From contig JAXLWB010000008.1 in assembly GCA_046328715.1 (NCBI GenBank), positions 220,252-284,251 of the forward strand: a stretch of DNA of 64,000 bases, written 5' to 3'. The translations under genes and the position numbers were made by a program. The notes under the pieces are model-generated. The model had not been told where the DNA came from, made no database searches, and saw only the letters and a program-made list of their open reading frames with translations. The stretch comes from JAXLWB01 sp046328715 (GTDB taxonomy: Bacteria; Chloroflexota; Anaerolineae; Caldilineales; Caldilineaceae). This document shows positions 17,587 through 26,920 of the stretch, in pieces (position 1 is the first letter of the stretch; every line of letters starts with the position of its first letter).

Positions 17587-18825
17587 TTAGTGTTTCACCC
17601 CACCGGTTTGCGCAAATCCATGTCCTCGTTCCTCAAACAACTGCTCATAGGCATGAATCAGGAATTTGGATTGATGGGCCCAGGACAGCACTGTCTCGAC
17701 CCGCTCTCGCCCTAATTTGCCCATGCTCTGGCGCAGTTCAGGGTTGTCCATCAACTGCTCTAATTTGCGAGCGAAATCTAGTTCATCATTAGCAACGGCA
17801 TAGAGCGCTGCCTGTTGTGCCGTCACCCGATGTTCGGGCAGATCGAAAGCCACAATCGGTTTAGCAAAGGCCATATATTCTGACATTTTAGTCATCGAGC
17901 AGCGATCATTGAACGAGTTTGATGGATCGGGGTCGACACAGATGTCGGAGGTCGAGGCGTAGCGCAGCAATTCCTCGTCGGTGACAAAGCCTGTAAACCA
18001 AACATGGTCATCTAACTTGAGTGTGCTGCACAACTGTTTCAGCTTTTCGACTGCATCACCACGCCCCATGATCACACAGTAGAAATCCTCGCGCTTGAGT
18101 GTAGTGCGCAGATGGTTCAAGGCCCGCAACAGGTAATCGACACCATCGTGCACGCCCATTTCGCCCAGGAAGCAGATGATATTCTCGGCCTTCTTGCGCA
18201 ACTCTGGATCAGGTTCCACCGGGCGCAGACGATCCAACTCGGGACCATTGCGTGCAATCGTGATCCGCTCTGGTGCCACACCATGCCGTTCAACTTCTAA
18301 CGTCTTGTAAGAGTAGTTGGTAGCAATAATATGATCGGCCAATTTACAAGAGAGCTTCTCGAAGAGCAGCAGCGCCTTGTAGACCATCGGGTTACCCTGA
18401 CCACTGAAGCGTGCATAGTACATCTCCGGTGCTAGGTCATGATGGTCATAGACGAAGCGCTTGCCAAATAGCTTATAAAAGGCAGCGATCAGCACTGGTA
18501 CATCCGGCGGGTTATGCGTATGAATTACATCAAAACCATGGCGGAAAAATACCAGCAGCGATACCAAAAAGGCGGCAACAAGCGAGTAGCCATATTCCCA
18601 CAGATATCCCAGCAGACCATCTCCCTGCGCCGGAGTTGGGTAACGATAGACGCGCGCCCCATCGACCACTTCATAGCCACCCTGTTTTTTGCCCTTGGGG
18701 CAGATGACTGTCACTTCGTAACCAGCCCCGACCAGCGCCCGCACCTGTTGCCGAATACGCGGGTCAGGCGGAAAAGGATTATTTTCGATTAACTTCAAAA
18801 TACGATAACCGTTACCGCTCTTCAT
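17587..18825 (-). CDS. GT4 glycosyltransferase (copy B of a duplicated pair)
   Basis: A 412-residue GT-B transferase paralogous to 15032-16276. It keeps the same N-terminal ENNPFPPDPRIRQQ block, the DHHDLAPEMYYARF motif and the E-x7-E region. A GGAGAG site lies upstream of the start. The gene ends 13 bases before the AlgD-like start. The arrangement copy B - algD - copy A suggests a duplication, with the two transferases now perhaps adding related uronic or manno sugars. Confidence 0.85.
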   Translation of the reverse strand: MKSGNGYRILKLIENNPFPPDPRIRQQVRALVGAGYEVTVICPKGKKQGGYEVVDGARVYRYPTPAQGDGLLGYLWEYGYSLVAAFLVSLLVFFRHGFDVIHTHNPPDVPVLIAAFYKLFGKRFVYDHHDLAPEMYYARFSGQGNPMVYKALLLFEKLSCKLADHIIATNYSYKTLEVERHGVAPERITIARNGPELDRLRPVEPDPELRKKAENIICFLGEMGVHDGVDYLLRALNHLRTTLKREDFYCVIMGRGDAVEKLKQLCSTLKLDDHVWFTGFVTDEELLRYASTSDICVDPDPSNSFNDRCSMTKMSEYMAFAKPIVAFDLPEHRVTAQQAALYAVANDELDFARKLEQLMDNPELRQSMGKLGRERVETVLSWAHQSKFLIHAYEQLFEERGHGFAQTGGVKH

Positions 18826-18848
18826 CTTGCTCTCCTCGACGTTTACTA

Positions 18849-18891
18849 CCCCTCCCTAGCCCTCCCCTGGTAAGGGAGGGCTAGGGAGGGG
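18849..18891. repeat. 18 bp perfect hairpin, C/G-rich, with G-quadruplex-type strand
   Basis: Bases 18849-18866 pair perfectly with 18874-18891 around a 7 base loop. The + strand right arm reads GGGAGGGCTAGGGAGGGG, which fits the four-G3-tract quadruplex rule. It begins 3 bases beyond the TAG of the GT4 gene ending at 18895 (reading leftward). It resembles a core-less version of the longer elements at 23618, 25214 and 59256. Confidence 0.92.
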
Positions 18892-18894
18892 GTT

Positions 18895-20079
18895 CTATGC
18901 ATTTGCTACCGCTTCTTCTCGACCAGCCGCACTGGTTGGCATTGTTTTTAGGGCAAGCCCGCTCATGAGAGAGGCCTTACGCACTGCATTGGCATTGGAA
19001 AAGACAGCTTCTGCGATGCGTCGGTTCTGCTCACCCAGGTGCTTGCGCAACTCTGGTGACAGATAGGCTTGTTCAATCGCTTGGGCAAGGCCATCAACGT
19101 CATTTTCATCAGCCAGCAGTTCCGGCAGAATGCGTGGAATTTCGACATGGCGCGTGCTGATGACCGGTTTACCCATCGCCATCGCCTCGATGATGACCGT
19201 CGGAAAGCCTTCACGCAGGCCACGGCTATCAATGCGGCTAGGCAAACAGAAGACATCACAGGCGTGAAAGAGGGCAGAGAGTGGTTTGCCGCCGACCTTG
19301 CCAAACATCACCACTTGATCTTCGATGCCGATTTCTTTGGCCAATCCCGCGACATCGATCACAGGTGCTTCACTGCCTGCACCGCCGACCACCCACACTT
19401 CGATATCTTTACGATTTAGCTGCTTCACTGCTTTGAACAGGACATCATGACCCTTGCGTTCGTTAAAGAAGGCGCAGATCAGAATGACAAACTTTTCTTG
19501 CGGTTTGTATTCTTCAAGATCGACACTTAAGCGCACTACGTCGATCCGTTTGGGGTCAATGCCAAACGTTTTGTGAAGGTAATCCCGGTTGTACTCGGTT
19601 ACTGCCACGATTTGATCACAGATGGCCAATGCTCGTACCAGCAACTTCTCGTTTGGATTCATGTACAGTTCATGGGCATGAAAGGTCACAGTGAGCGGCT
19701 TGTTCAGAATCAACTTGCAAAAGTAGCCCACAAAAAGTTTGTGATCCCCGAAGGTCGAATAGATCACATCGACATCGTTCATGTTGCTGGCAAAGAACCA
19801 AGCAAGGAAGAGATCCGGCACGACTCGGAAACGCAGCGCTTCGATCAGCAACTGCAAATAGCGCAGCGGCTGTTGCACCATAAAATAAGGCTGTAGCAAC
19901 AGTACCTTGATCAAATTCCAGCGATAGACTCGCCAATCGGGGTCGGGGCTATACAAGCCTTTGGCGTATTTGGTTGGGTAGAGGCTGATCTCCATTCCTT
20001 TGGAAGCAAAGAACTGAAGTTCACGATGAACAAAGCGTTCTACCCCGGTTTTTAATGTGGCAATGACGCCGATTCTCAT
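18895..20079 (-). CDS. GT4 glycosyltransferase
   Basis: A 394-residue GT-B protein with HAHELYMNPNE in the N-terminal domain, FFNERKGHDVLFKAV at the start of the C-terminal domain, and the donor-binding EGFPTVIIEAMAMGKPVIST with two glutamates (about residue 300). A GAGAGGA Shine-Dalgarno precedes the ATG. It is different in sequence from the duplicated GT4 pair. It works in the same exopolysaccharide unit. Donor and acceptor unknown. Confidence 0.83.
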   Translation of the reverse strand: MRIGVIATLKTGVERFVHRELQFFASKGMEISLYPTKYAKGLYSPDPDWRVYRWNLIKVLLLQPYFMVQQPLRYLQLLIEALRFRVVPDLFLAWFFASNMNDVDVIYSTFGDHKLFVGYFCKLILNKPLTVTFHAHELYMNPNEKLLVRALAICDQIVAVTEYNRDYLHKTFGIDPKRIDVVRLSVDLEEYKPQEKFVILICAFFNERKGHDVLFKAVKQLNRKDIEVWVVGGAGSEAPVIDVAGLAKEIGIEDQVVMFGKVGGKPLSALFHACDVFCLPSRIDSRGLREGFPTVIIEAMAMGKPVISTRHVEIPRILPELLADENDVDGLAQAIEQAYLSPELRKHLGEQNRRIAEAVFSNANAVRKASLMSGLALKTMPTSAAGREEAVANA

Positions 20080-20115
20080 AAAAGTCCTCTCGAAAAGGGG
20101 GCAAGTGGCAAAGTG

Positions 20116-21234
20116 TCAATCTGAACTTGCAACCTGCAACTTGCTGCCTGCTTCATGAAACGTGCCGATGGCTTGTTGATAAACCAACAGTGTTTTGCGG
20201 GCGATTGCCTTGGGCGAACATTCGTTATCCAATTTCTGTTTACCATTCGTGCCCATCGCAGTGCGCAGCGGCCGATCCTGCAACAGGCGCAGAATGGCTT
20301 GCGCCAACGCCTTCTCATCCCGTGGTGGAACCAGCAACCCAGTCACCCCTTCTTCCACCAGCTCGGGCAAGCCGCCGACATTGGTGGCAACTACCGGGCG
20401 AGCAAAGGTATAGGCCAACGGAATTACGCCACTTTGCGTCGCTTCGACATAGGGCAGCACCACAATCGAGGACTGGCGAAAGTAGTGAGGGATCGCGCTA
20501 TCGGGAATGTACTCGTTGTGCACTTCAAACCGCTCTGGATGCACCATCAGTTTGTGATAGCGTTCCATCTCCTCGCCTGTCCCGGCGATCACGATTTTGA
20601 GTTCAGGAATCTGCGCCGAGATCAACGGCTCGGCACGAATCAGATAATCCAGCCCTTTGTAAGCCCAGATCCGCCCGAAGAAGAGCAACGTGTTGGGCTC
20701 TTCCTTCACTTCAGGGCAAGCACTGTCATCCCCCAGGGCAATATGGGGCACGACATGCACCCGAGCATCGGCAAAGCCAAGTTGATTGACTACGATCTCC
20801 TTCACCTGCCGGGCATGGACAATCAGTTGATCCGCTTGCCGATAGCCGAAGTGCATCAACCAGGCTGGCATGGTACGTGACTCTTGGTCACCGGCATGTG
20901 GCTGTGGATCGTGGACAGTCACCACCAGAGGATAGCGACGTAGCAATGGCAGTGCCAGATTGAACCAGGGCTGACCATGCTGAAAATGGATCACATCCGG
21001 GTCAAAGGCTTTCACCTGGCGCACCAGATTGAGCATGTTCACGATCTGCTTGTGCAAATGGCGCAGACGGGGTTTGCGATGCAGGTAAAGCTGCACCGTC
21101 GGGCTTAGCTGATCCAGATAAGGTGTGACCAATGGTTCCGGAGCAAAGAGCGCGACCACCGCCTTCTCTGCCAACGCACTGGCATGGCGGACGCTATATT
21201 CCCCGAAATCAAACGAGATAAAGGCAATTTTCAT
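20116..21234 (-). CDS. GT4 glycosyltransferase
   Basis: A 372-residue GT-B transferase starting MKIAFISFDFGEYSVRH, with HDPQPHAGD in the acceptor domain and FFGRIWAYKGLDYLIRAEP plus a VPPRDEKALAQAI stretch in the donor domain. Its last ten residues (SKLQVASSD region) are encoded by a small repeat of TTGCAGG/TTGCAAG words, so the natural C-terminus may have been extended or replaced by repeat DNA. The gene is 9 bases from the upstream epimerase. Confidence 0.82.
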   Translation of the reverse strand: MKIAFISFDFGEYSVRHASALAEKAVVALFAPEPLVTPYLDQLSPTVQLYLHRKPRLRHLHKQIVNMLNLVRQVKAFDPDVIHFQHGQPWFNLALPLLRRYPLVVTVHDPQPHAGDQESRTMPAWLMHFGYRQADQLIVHARQVKEIVVNQLGFADARVHVVPHIALGDDSACPEVKEEPNTLLFFGRIWAYKGLDYLIRAEPLISAQIPELKIVIAGTGEEMERYHKLMVHPERFEVHNEYIPDSAIPHYFRQSSIVVLPYVEATQSGVIPLAYTFARPVVATNVGGLPELVEEGVTGLLVPPRDEKALAQAILRLLQDRPLRTAMGTNGKQKLDNECSPKAIARKTLLVYQQAIGTFHEAGSKLQVASSD

Positions 21235-21243
21235 CTCTGTACC

Positions 21244-22404
21244 TTACATAGATGGGACGGATTGAGCCTGCTCGACCGTGGCTTTGCTACTTTGTGTTTG
21301 CGCACCATTTGTGTTGCGAACCACCTTTGCTGTCGGCTGATCGAGAAAGCCATCATGTTCTAGCCAAAGCACCGAGAGCCGCAGGCCTCGCTCCACATCA
21401 AACTGCGGACGAAAGCCCAGAACATCTCTGGCTTTGGTGCCTGCATAATACGCATCTCGGCTAAAGAGATTTTGCAGTTCGCTGGCGCTCGGCGTCGAGT
21501 GGAGTGACGATTTGAGGCGTCGCATCAAGCCACCCAAGAATTTATTATGTAGGTAGATGTCCATTAACTGGTCGCGGTAGCGATCCGTAAAGAAGCCGGT
21601 GAAACCACTCACGCGGTCACGCAAGGCCGATTTTATGTTCGATTGACCAGAGCTGATCTTTTGTAGGGCAGGGAAACCCAAAGCGTCATTAAAACGCTCA
21701 AAGAATTGATTCCAGGTCAGGCGGTCTGGGCCTGCAATGTTGAAGGCTTCGCCTACAGCTTTGGGGTTGCTCAGCGCCTGGAAGATCGCCCGGACCAGAT
21801 CGTCCACGTAGATCAGGTTGCAGACGCCGTTGCCATATTTGTCAAAGACCCCCCAATTACCCGATTGGAGGCGCTGGGCCGTTCTTACGATCCAGGTCTT
21901 GCTAAATGGTCCGTAAATAATCGATGGACGCAAGATCGTGACTGGTAGCCCCTTAGCAATGTATTCAAAGCAGAGCTTTTCGGCGTCGATCTTCGAGTCG
22001 GCATATTCGCTACCGGTATAGACATAGGGCGAACGCTCATCGATCTCGCCCTGGGCCTGACTGCCGTAGACTTCGGCGGTGCTGATAAAGACAAAACGTT
22101 CTACACCCTGGGCCAGCGCCGCCTCCAGCATGTTGCGCGTGCCATCGACAATGACGTTGCGATTGTCGGAGTAGGCGCAGTGAATGACAGCATTGACACC
22201 TTGCATGGCAGCGGCGACACTTTCTGGTTGCATAATGTCGCAAAGTACCACTTCCACTGGGAAGCGTACGATGCGCGCAGCACTCGACCAGGTGCGTACC
22301 CCGGCACGGACATCGCCAAATTGGGTCAAGTGCAGCAACTCAACAATACGTCCACCGACAAAACCCGAGGTTCCGGTGACAAGGATCTTTTGTTTAGCTT
22401 GCAT
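21244..22404 (-). CDS. NAD-dependent sugar epimerase/dehydratase (extended SDR)
   Basis: A 386-residue extended short-chain dehydrogenase with the NAD motif VTGTSGFVGGRIVE at residues 9-22 and the catalytic YxxxK as YADSKID (about residue 133). The substrate-loop NLIYVDDLVRAI block is typical of nucleotide-sugar epimerases. It overlaps the upstream Gfo/Idh/MocA gene by 11 bases. It probably modifies a nucleotide sugar for the polymer. The exact reaction is not readable. Confidence 0.82.
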   Translation of the reverse strand: MQAKQKILVTGTSGFVGGRIVELLHLTQFGDVRAGVRTWSSAARIVRFPVEVVLCDIMQPESVAAAMQGVNAVIHCAYSDNRNVIVDGTRNMLEAALAQGVERFVFISTAEVYGSQAQGEIDERSPYVYTGSEYADSKIDAEKLCFEYIAKGLPVTILRPSIIYGPFSKTWIVRTAQRLQSGNWGVFDKYGNGVCNLIYVDDLVRAIFQALSNPKAVGEAFNIAGPDRLTWNQFFERFNDALGFPALQKISSGQSNIKSALRDRVSGFTGFFTDRYRDQLMDIYLHNKFLGGLMRRLKSSLHSTPSASELQNLFSRDAYYAGTKARDVLGFRPQFDVERGLRLSVLWLEHDGFLDQPTAKVVRNTNGAQTQSSKATVEQAQSVPSM

Positions 22405-23434
22405 ATTGAAACTCCGATGGTGTCAGCCAGGGCATGTCAAAACGCTTGACTGTTTTGTAGCATTCGTCAATCAATTCAATCGAAGGCAGTACCTCTTCTG
22501 CCGGAACCAAGGGTCTGGCACCCTTCTGGATCACATCGATAAAGTTGGCGATCATTCGTCCGCCGAAATCCTTGTAATCGCGCTCGGGCGTGGGGAAGTT
22601 CATCTTTGAGCTTTTGCCGTTGTGATATTGAATGGTGACGGCGTCCCACTCTTCAATGCCACCCTCGATCTGGCCCAGTTCACCGACGATGGTATAGGTG
22701 TTGCGCAGTCGTGTCAGCCAGCTAAGTTTGATTTCAATGTCACAGGTATCCTGGCGCATTTTGACCAGCGAGGCACCTTCAAAACCACCGAACGAATCGT
22801 TCTCCGAAGAGATGAGCGTCGGCTTTGCATTGAGCCACCAACAGATCAGGTCGATACTATGCACGCCGCGATCCAGTAGCACGCCAGTTGGTGAGGCCTT
22901 TTTAAAGTAAAAACCCGAAGCCGAAGGCCAGGTGAAAGGGTTTCCATCAACGTAGCGAATCGACTTCAACTTGCCGAGGACTTTGCGATCTAGAATTTCC
23001 TTCAACTGGATATTAGCTGGGAAAAGCCGACGGGTGTGATTGGCAGCCAGAGGGATGCCCTTTTTCTTAGAAAGTGCAACCATTTCCCGTGCCTCGCTCG
23101 GCAATTCGGCCAGCGGTTTTTCGCAGAGCACTGGAACGCCTTCTGTCAAGAATTCCATCGTCATACGATGATGGAGATGATGCGGCACTGCCAGGATGGC
23201 ACCATCGACTTCGTTGAGAATGGTGTGATAATCTTGTACTTTATGCTGCACCCCAAATTTGCGACCCAGCTCGTTCAACCGTGTCTCACTGGTATCGACC
23301 AAGACCACGTTTTGTAATACGTCTGGGTTTTTGGCCAGTGCTGGTAAGTGATAGATTTCGGCAATTGCACCACACCCAATCAATGCGATTTTTGGTACTC
23401 GATTGGTCGATGCTCGATGTTTTACTTCACTCAT
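22394..23434 (-). CDS. Gfo/Idh/MocA family oxidoreductase
   Basis: An NAD-dependent sugar oxidoreductase: Rossmann motif IALIGCGAIAEIYHLPAL followed by the family EKP motif (VLCEKPLAELP) that holds the catalytic lysine. The ATG at 23434 with an AGAAGG site is preferred to an upstream in-frame codon at 23506. It is coupled by overlap to the epimerase at 21244-22404, so both may act on the same nucleotide sugar. It is distinct from the WlbA-like relative at 28265. Confidence 0.82.
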   Translation of the reverse strand: MSEVKHRASTNRVPKIALIGCGAIAEIYHLPALAKNPDVLQNVVLVDTSETRLNELGRKFGVQHKVQDYHTILNEVDGAILAVPHHLHHRMTMEFLTEGVPVLCEKPLAELPSEAREMVALSKKKGIPLAANHTRRLFPANIQLKEILDRKVLGKLKSIRYVDGNPFTWPSASGFYFKKASPTGVLLDRGVHSIDLICWWLNAKPTLISSENDSFGGFEGASLVKMRQDTCDIEIKLSWLTRLRNTYTIVGELGQIEGGIEEWDAVTIQYHNGKSSKMNFPTPERDYKDFGGRMIANFIDVIQKGARPLVPAEEVLPSIELIDECYKTVKRFDMPWLTPSEFQYAS

Positions 23435-23617
23435 GTCTGTCCTTCTGTTTTGTAAATTGCGAATTATGAGTAACTCGCTATCCACGATTGGCCACCTACC
23501 ATTCAATTGTTACCGTTGGGTAGGCCTCTTGCTCGGTGTGAAGACAACAGGTTGCAAGTTGTACTTTACACGTTAATCTACTTATTGAAACTTACATATT
23601 GCCATCAAATTCCTACT

Positions 23618-23750
23618 ACCCCGCCCTAACGCTCTCCTGTTAAGGGAGGGGACTATGAAGGTATTAATGAGGTATGGTGAACAATCGGAATCTACATTAC
23701 CCTTTCCGTGATTGTTCCCTCCTCCTACTAGGGGAGGGTTAGGGTGGGGT
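23618..23750. repeat. MITE-like palindromic element, copy 1 (133 bp)
   Basis: The ends ACCCCGCCCTAAC (23618-23630) and GTTAGGGTGGGGT (23738-23750) are inverted with one mismatch. Inner G/C-rich tracts (GGGAGGGG near 23644 and CCCTCCTCC near 23718) can also pair. The core differs from copies 2 and 3 more than those differ from each other. The right end contains the stop codon of the flippase gene. The stretch 23435-23617 to its left has no gene. Confidence 0.82.
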
Positions 23751-25172
23751 TCCACCAGAAAGGCTGCGCAGCATGCGTAGGTCATTCGTTGACACCACAC
23801 GGAAGACAAAAAGAAAGACCACGTAAACAACGCCACCTGCTACGACGAGCGGGATGAGTTGGATATCTTTCAAGAGGAAGAAAAAGATGACCAGAACAAC
23901 AGCCGCCGGTAGGGTAGGGAGAAATTTCATGAGCACCTGGCCCATCTTCTCACCTTGCAACATAAAGGTGAAATAGAAGACAAAGGCCACCATCGAGGTC
24001 AGCAGCAAGGTCCAAGCCACCCCAATCTCCGCCCAACGCGGAATAAGGATGAGGCTGAGCAGTCCAAAGGTGGCGATGCGAATCACGGCTACATAGAGTG
24101 ATTTGCGCTGTTCGCCCTTGGCAAAGAGGACATGGCTCAAGAAGAGATTGAAAAACTCGAGCATGAGCAGCCCCGAAAGCACACGTAGCACCGGGATCGA
24201 ACCTGCATACTTATCAGTGTAGAGCAGCAGGATGATCTTATCAGCAAGTACCGCAATCGTAATGGCCAATGGCAGAATGAAGGCCAACATGTACTTGAGC
24301 GAGCTCTCACTAAACTGTTTAAAGACATCGCGTGACTGGGTAAAGAGCCGTGACATATAGGGGAACATAGCTGTGGTATAGCTGGCCGCAATGATCGTGC
24401 CCAAGCGCAGCAGCTTTTGTGCTGCTACATAGATGCCGACCGCAAACTCACCCTGAAAACTGGAGAGCGCAATCACATCCAGGCCACCGTAGATGGTCGA
24501 AATCCAATTTTCCAGCGCAAAGACCCGCCACTCACGGAAGACGCGCTTTACCACCTGCCAATCGAGTTGCCAGGCAAATTTGCCGATCTTGCGGGGCATC
24601 CAGTAGAGGTAGAAGAGCAACAACAACAAGCGCGTCGTGATCAAAACCACAAACAACCCGGTCAATCCATAGCCCATCAGCAAGGCCAGTAACCCCAACC
24701 CATTGTTGAAGATCCCTTCACCGACCAAACCATAGCTCACATATTCAGCCTTCTCGTGAGCAATGAAAACCGCTTCGATGATGGCCCCAATCGTGGCTGG
24801 AAAGAGCGCAATCGCCACCAGGTTGATGGCCAGCCGGGTATCGACTGCATAGCCAAAGACCCAGCCCAAACTGATCAGGATCAGATCAGCCACCACGGTG
24901 AGCCCGATCACCATGAGCAAGGCAGCATTCAGATATTGATGCAGATGCTCTCGTTCCTTGGCGATCTCACGGGTAATATAGGTTGCAAGGCTGGTTGCGG
25001 CCAGACTCATGAATAGTTCGAAGTAGCGCTGCGCCAATGCATATTTACCAAAGCCCTCTACGCCCAAATAGCGAGCAATGTAGACGACAAAAGCAAAGGA
25101 AATCACCATGTCAAACGCCCTGCCGAAAAAGAGGACGCCCATGTTTTTTGAAAGTCTTGCCGCATTATTCAT
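23739..25172 (-). CDS. Polysaccharide flippase (Wzx/MOP superfamily)
   Basis: A 477-residue integral membrane protein with about 14 hydrophobic segments and the N-terminal NMGVLFFGRAFDMVISFAF block usual for Wzx-type O-antigen/repeat-unit flippases. It would move the lipid-linked oligosaccharide across the membrane. It lies next to a Wzy/ligase-like gene, as expected in a Wzx/Wzy-dependent system. Its last residues (GGTPP) and the stop codon are encoded by the right end of a palindromic element. Confidence 0.85.
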   Translation of the reverse strand: MNNAARLSKNMGVLFFGRAFDMVISFAFVVYIARYLGVEGFGKYALAQRYFELFMSLAATSLATYITREIAKEREHLHQYLNAALLMVIGLTVVADLILISLGWVFGYAVDTRLAINLVAIALFPATIGAIIEAVFIAHEKAEYVSYGLVGEGIFNNGLGLLALLMGYGLTGLFVVLITTRLLLLLFYLYWMPRKIGKFAWQLDWQVVKRVFREWRVFALENWISTIYGGLDVIALSSFQGEFAVGIYVAAQKLLRLGTIIAASYTTAMFPYMSRLFTQSRDVFKQFSESSLKYMLAFILPLAITIAVLADKIILLLYTDKYAGSIPVLRVLSGLLMLEFFNLFLSHVLFAKGEQRKSLYVAVIRIATFGLLSLILIPRWAEIGVAWTLLLTSMVAFVFYFTFMLQGEKMGQVLMKFLPTLPAAVVLVIFFFLLKDIQLIPLVVAGGVVYVVFLFVFRVVSTNDLRMLRSLSGGTPP

Positions 25173-25213
25173 AACGATGCTAAATTTCTCTCCTTGCTCG
25201 AAGAATCTAAATA

Positions 25214-25360
25214 CAACCCCACCCTAACCCTGCCCGCCCAAAGTGCACCCGAAGGGAGGGGACAGTGAAGGGACGGATTGTATTTTCTCTTTTGTCCACC
25301 AAACAAAATCCGCTCCGTGACAGTCCCCTCCCTTGTTTGGGGAGGGTTAGGGTGGGGTTG
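25214..25360. repeat. MITE-like palindromic element, copy 2 (147 bp)
   Basis: The ends CAACCCCACCCTAACCCT (25214-25231) and 25343-25360 are perfect 18 bp inverted repeats. The core (about 25255-25320) shares a TTTTGTCCACCAAACA-like block and flanking GAAGGGA and CCGTGAC words with copy 3 at 59256-59382. It sits between the flippase start and the polymerase/ligase stop, and the latter stop codon lies in the element. Confidence 0.9.
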
Positions 25361-26876
25361 TTTCTTCCACCAACGCTGCCTCAGGGGGGTTCGTGTTCAT
25401 ATTGTGATAGATCGCAGCGATCAACCCGCAGGCGATCCAAAGCGCTTGCACTTGGGGTTTGCTGTGAAAGACATCGACAAACATGTGCAGCATCTGTCCG
25501 AATATGCCGGCACCGAGGGCCAATCCTAACATTGCCAACTGCGGGTCACGCCGTTGCCAGACTTGCCAACTGCGGTAGAGTGTGGTCAGCAGAAACCAAA
25601 CAAAGGCTAATAGCCCAGGCAAACCCACTTCGACCCAGAGCAGCAAGTATTTATCATGAATGGCATAGAACCATTCCTGACCGAATTCCGGCGTGAGGTA
25701 ATCTTTGACCACCGCCGCAAAATTATTGATGCCAATCCCAAAGATCGGATGGTCATGCAATACTTGCAAGCCGAGTTGGGTCATCACCACACGTGAATGT
25801 GCCGAGCCATTATCATCTTGTGTAAAACGACCCAACAGAACATCCTTGAAAGCAAACAAGAACACGACGGCCCCCATTGCAGCTACGATTGGAATCCACA
25901 TAGGCAAGGAGCCACGCCGCCAGGCAAAGAAACAGACGATGGCACACGATAACAAAATGACCATCCAGCCCATGCGCGATTGAGCCAGTGCCAGGCCAAG
26001 CATTCCCATACCTAGACAGCCGAAAACCACCCAGGGATAAAACTTGTTTGTCTTCACCAACAGAAACGCCAGCAGCGCAGGGATGTAGAGTTCATACAGC
26101 CCGGCGGCATCGATCGGTGATCCGATAAAGCCACCCGGGCGCTGTTGAAATTCCTTGACATAGGTGTTGGCTGCTCCAGTCGTTAATTGGCCAATGTTGA
26201 TATTTTTACCTGTCGTAAAAACATAGAACTGGCCAAAGCTCTGGATCACGATCCCGAGCCCCAACATGGCGATGACAAAATAAACATCCTCACGCGTGCG
26301 GATGTTGGCAGCTAGGTAGATAAAGAGCAGAAGTGCATGGCTGATCTGGTATATCTCAAAGGTTGCGAACTTGACCGAAGGTGCCCACAAGGCCGTGACC
26401 GATGCCAATAGCACATAACAAATAAAGGGCAAAGCAATTCGCAGGAGCCCCTTGGGCAACTCAGCGCGCCTAGCCAGCAGTTCAGCCAACCACAGTGCAT
26501 ACAGCCCGCATAGCGCCATCGTCGTCAAGGAAACGGTATAGCCCGAGATCTGGCCCTTGTCCGGTTGTTGAAAATTGACATACCAGGTAATGTCAAGGGC
26601 CGTCTCGATCATGGCGATGGCTAGAAGCGGACGACGAATGCCACCTGCAATCAGCAGCATGAACGGTGCGAGCATGACGATAACGACCATGACCATCCGC
26701 TCGGTAGACATCGTCGATGCCCCGGCCACCACCACCCCTAAGCCCAGCCCCAGCACCAGGCTCAGTAACCATTTCAGCCACTCCATCGAAAAGCGCGGCA
26801 AACGCCGGCCTTTCGGCTGCGGCACCATCAACCAAGGTTTTCTCGTCTGTGCGACACTGCTTTGCTGCAATAACAA
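25347..26876 (-). CDS. O-antigen polymerase/ligase-like membrane protein (Wzy/WaaL)
   Basis: A 509-residue protein with at least ten membrane segments and an O-antigen-ligase-type region: an extended periplasmic loop including FIGSPIDAAGLYELY and a later H-P-x-F-G-x-G-x-N-x-F signature (DHPIFGIGINNF). It would join repeat units into the polymer, or ligate the chain. A TTG at 26876 with a GGAG eight bases upstream is the likeliest start. The ATG at 26828 lacks a good site. Like its neighbour, it ends with Thr-Pro-Pro plus a stop supplied by a palindromic element. Confidence 0.82.
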   Translation of the reverse strand: MLLQQSSVAQTRKPWLMVPQPKGRRLPRFSMEWLKWLLSLVLGLGLGVVVAGASTMSTERMVMVVIVMLAPFMLLIAGGIRRPLLAIAMIETALDITWYVNFQQPDKGQISGYTVSLTTMALCGLYALWLAELLARRAELPKGLLRIALPFICYVLLASVTALWAPSVKFATFEIYQISHALLLFIYLAANIRTREDVYFVIAMLGLGIVIQSFGQFYVFTTGKNINIGQLTTGAANTYVKEFQQRPGGFIGSPIDAAGLYELYIPALLAFLLVKTNKFYPWVVFGCLGMGMLGLALAQSRMGWMVILLSCAIVCFFAWRRGSLPMWIPIVAAMGAVVFLFAFKDVLLGRFTQDDNGSAHSRVVMTQLGLQVLHDHPIFGIGINNFAAVVKDYLTPEFGQEWFYAIHDKYLLLWVEVGLPGLLAFVWFLLTTLYRSWQVWQRRDPQLAMLGLALGAGIFGQMLHMFVDVFHSKPQVQALWIACGLIAAIYHNMNTNPPEAALVEETTPP

Positions 26877-26920
26877 ATCGATTCTCCGCTGTGAATAACT
26901 GACATGCTAGTGGAACATTA

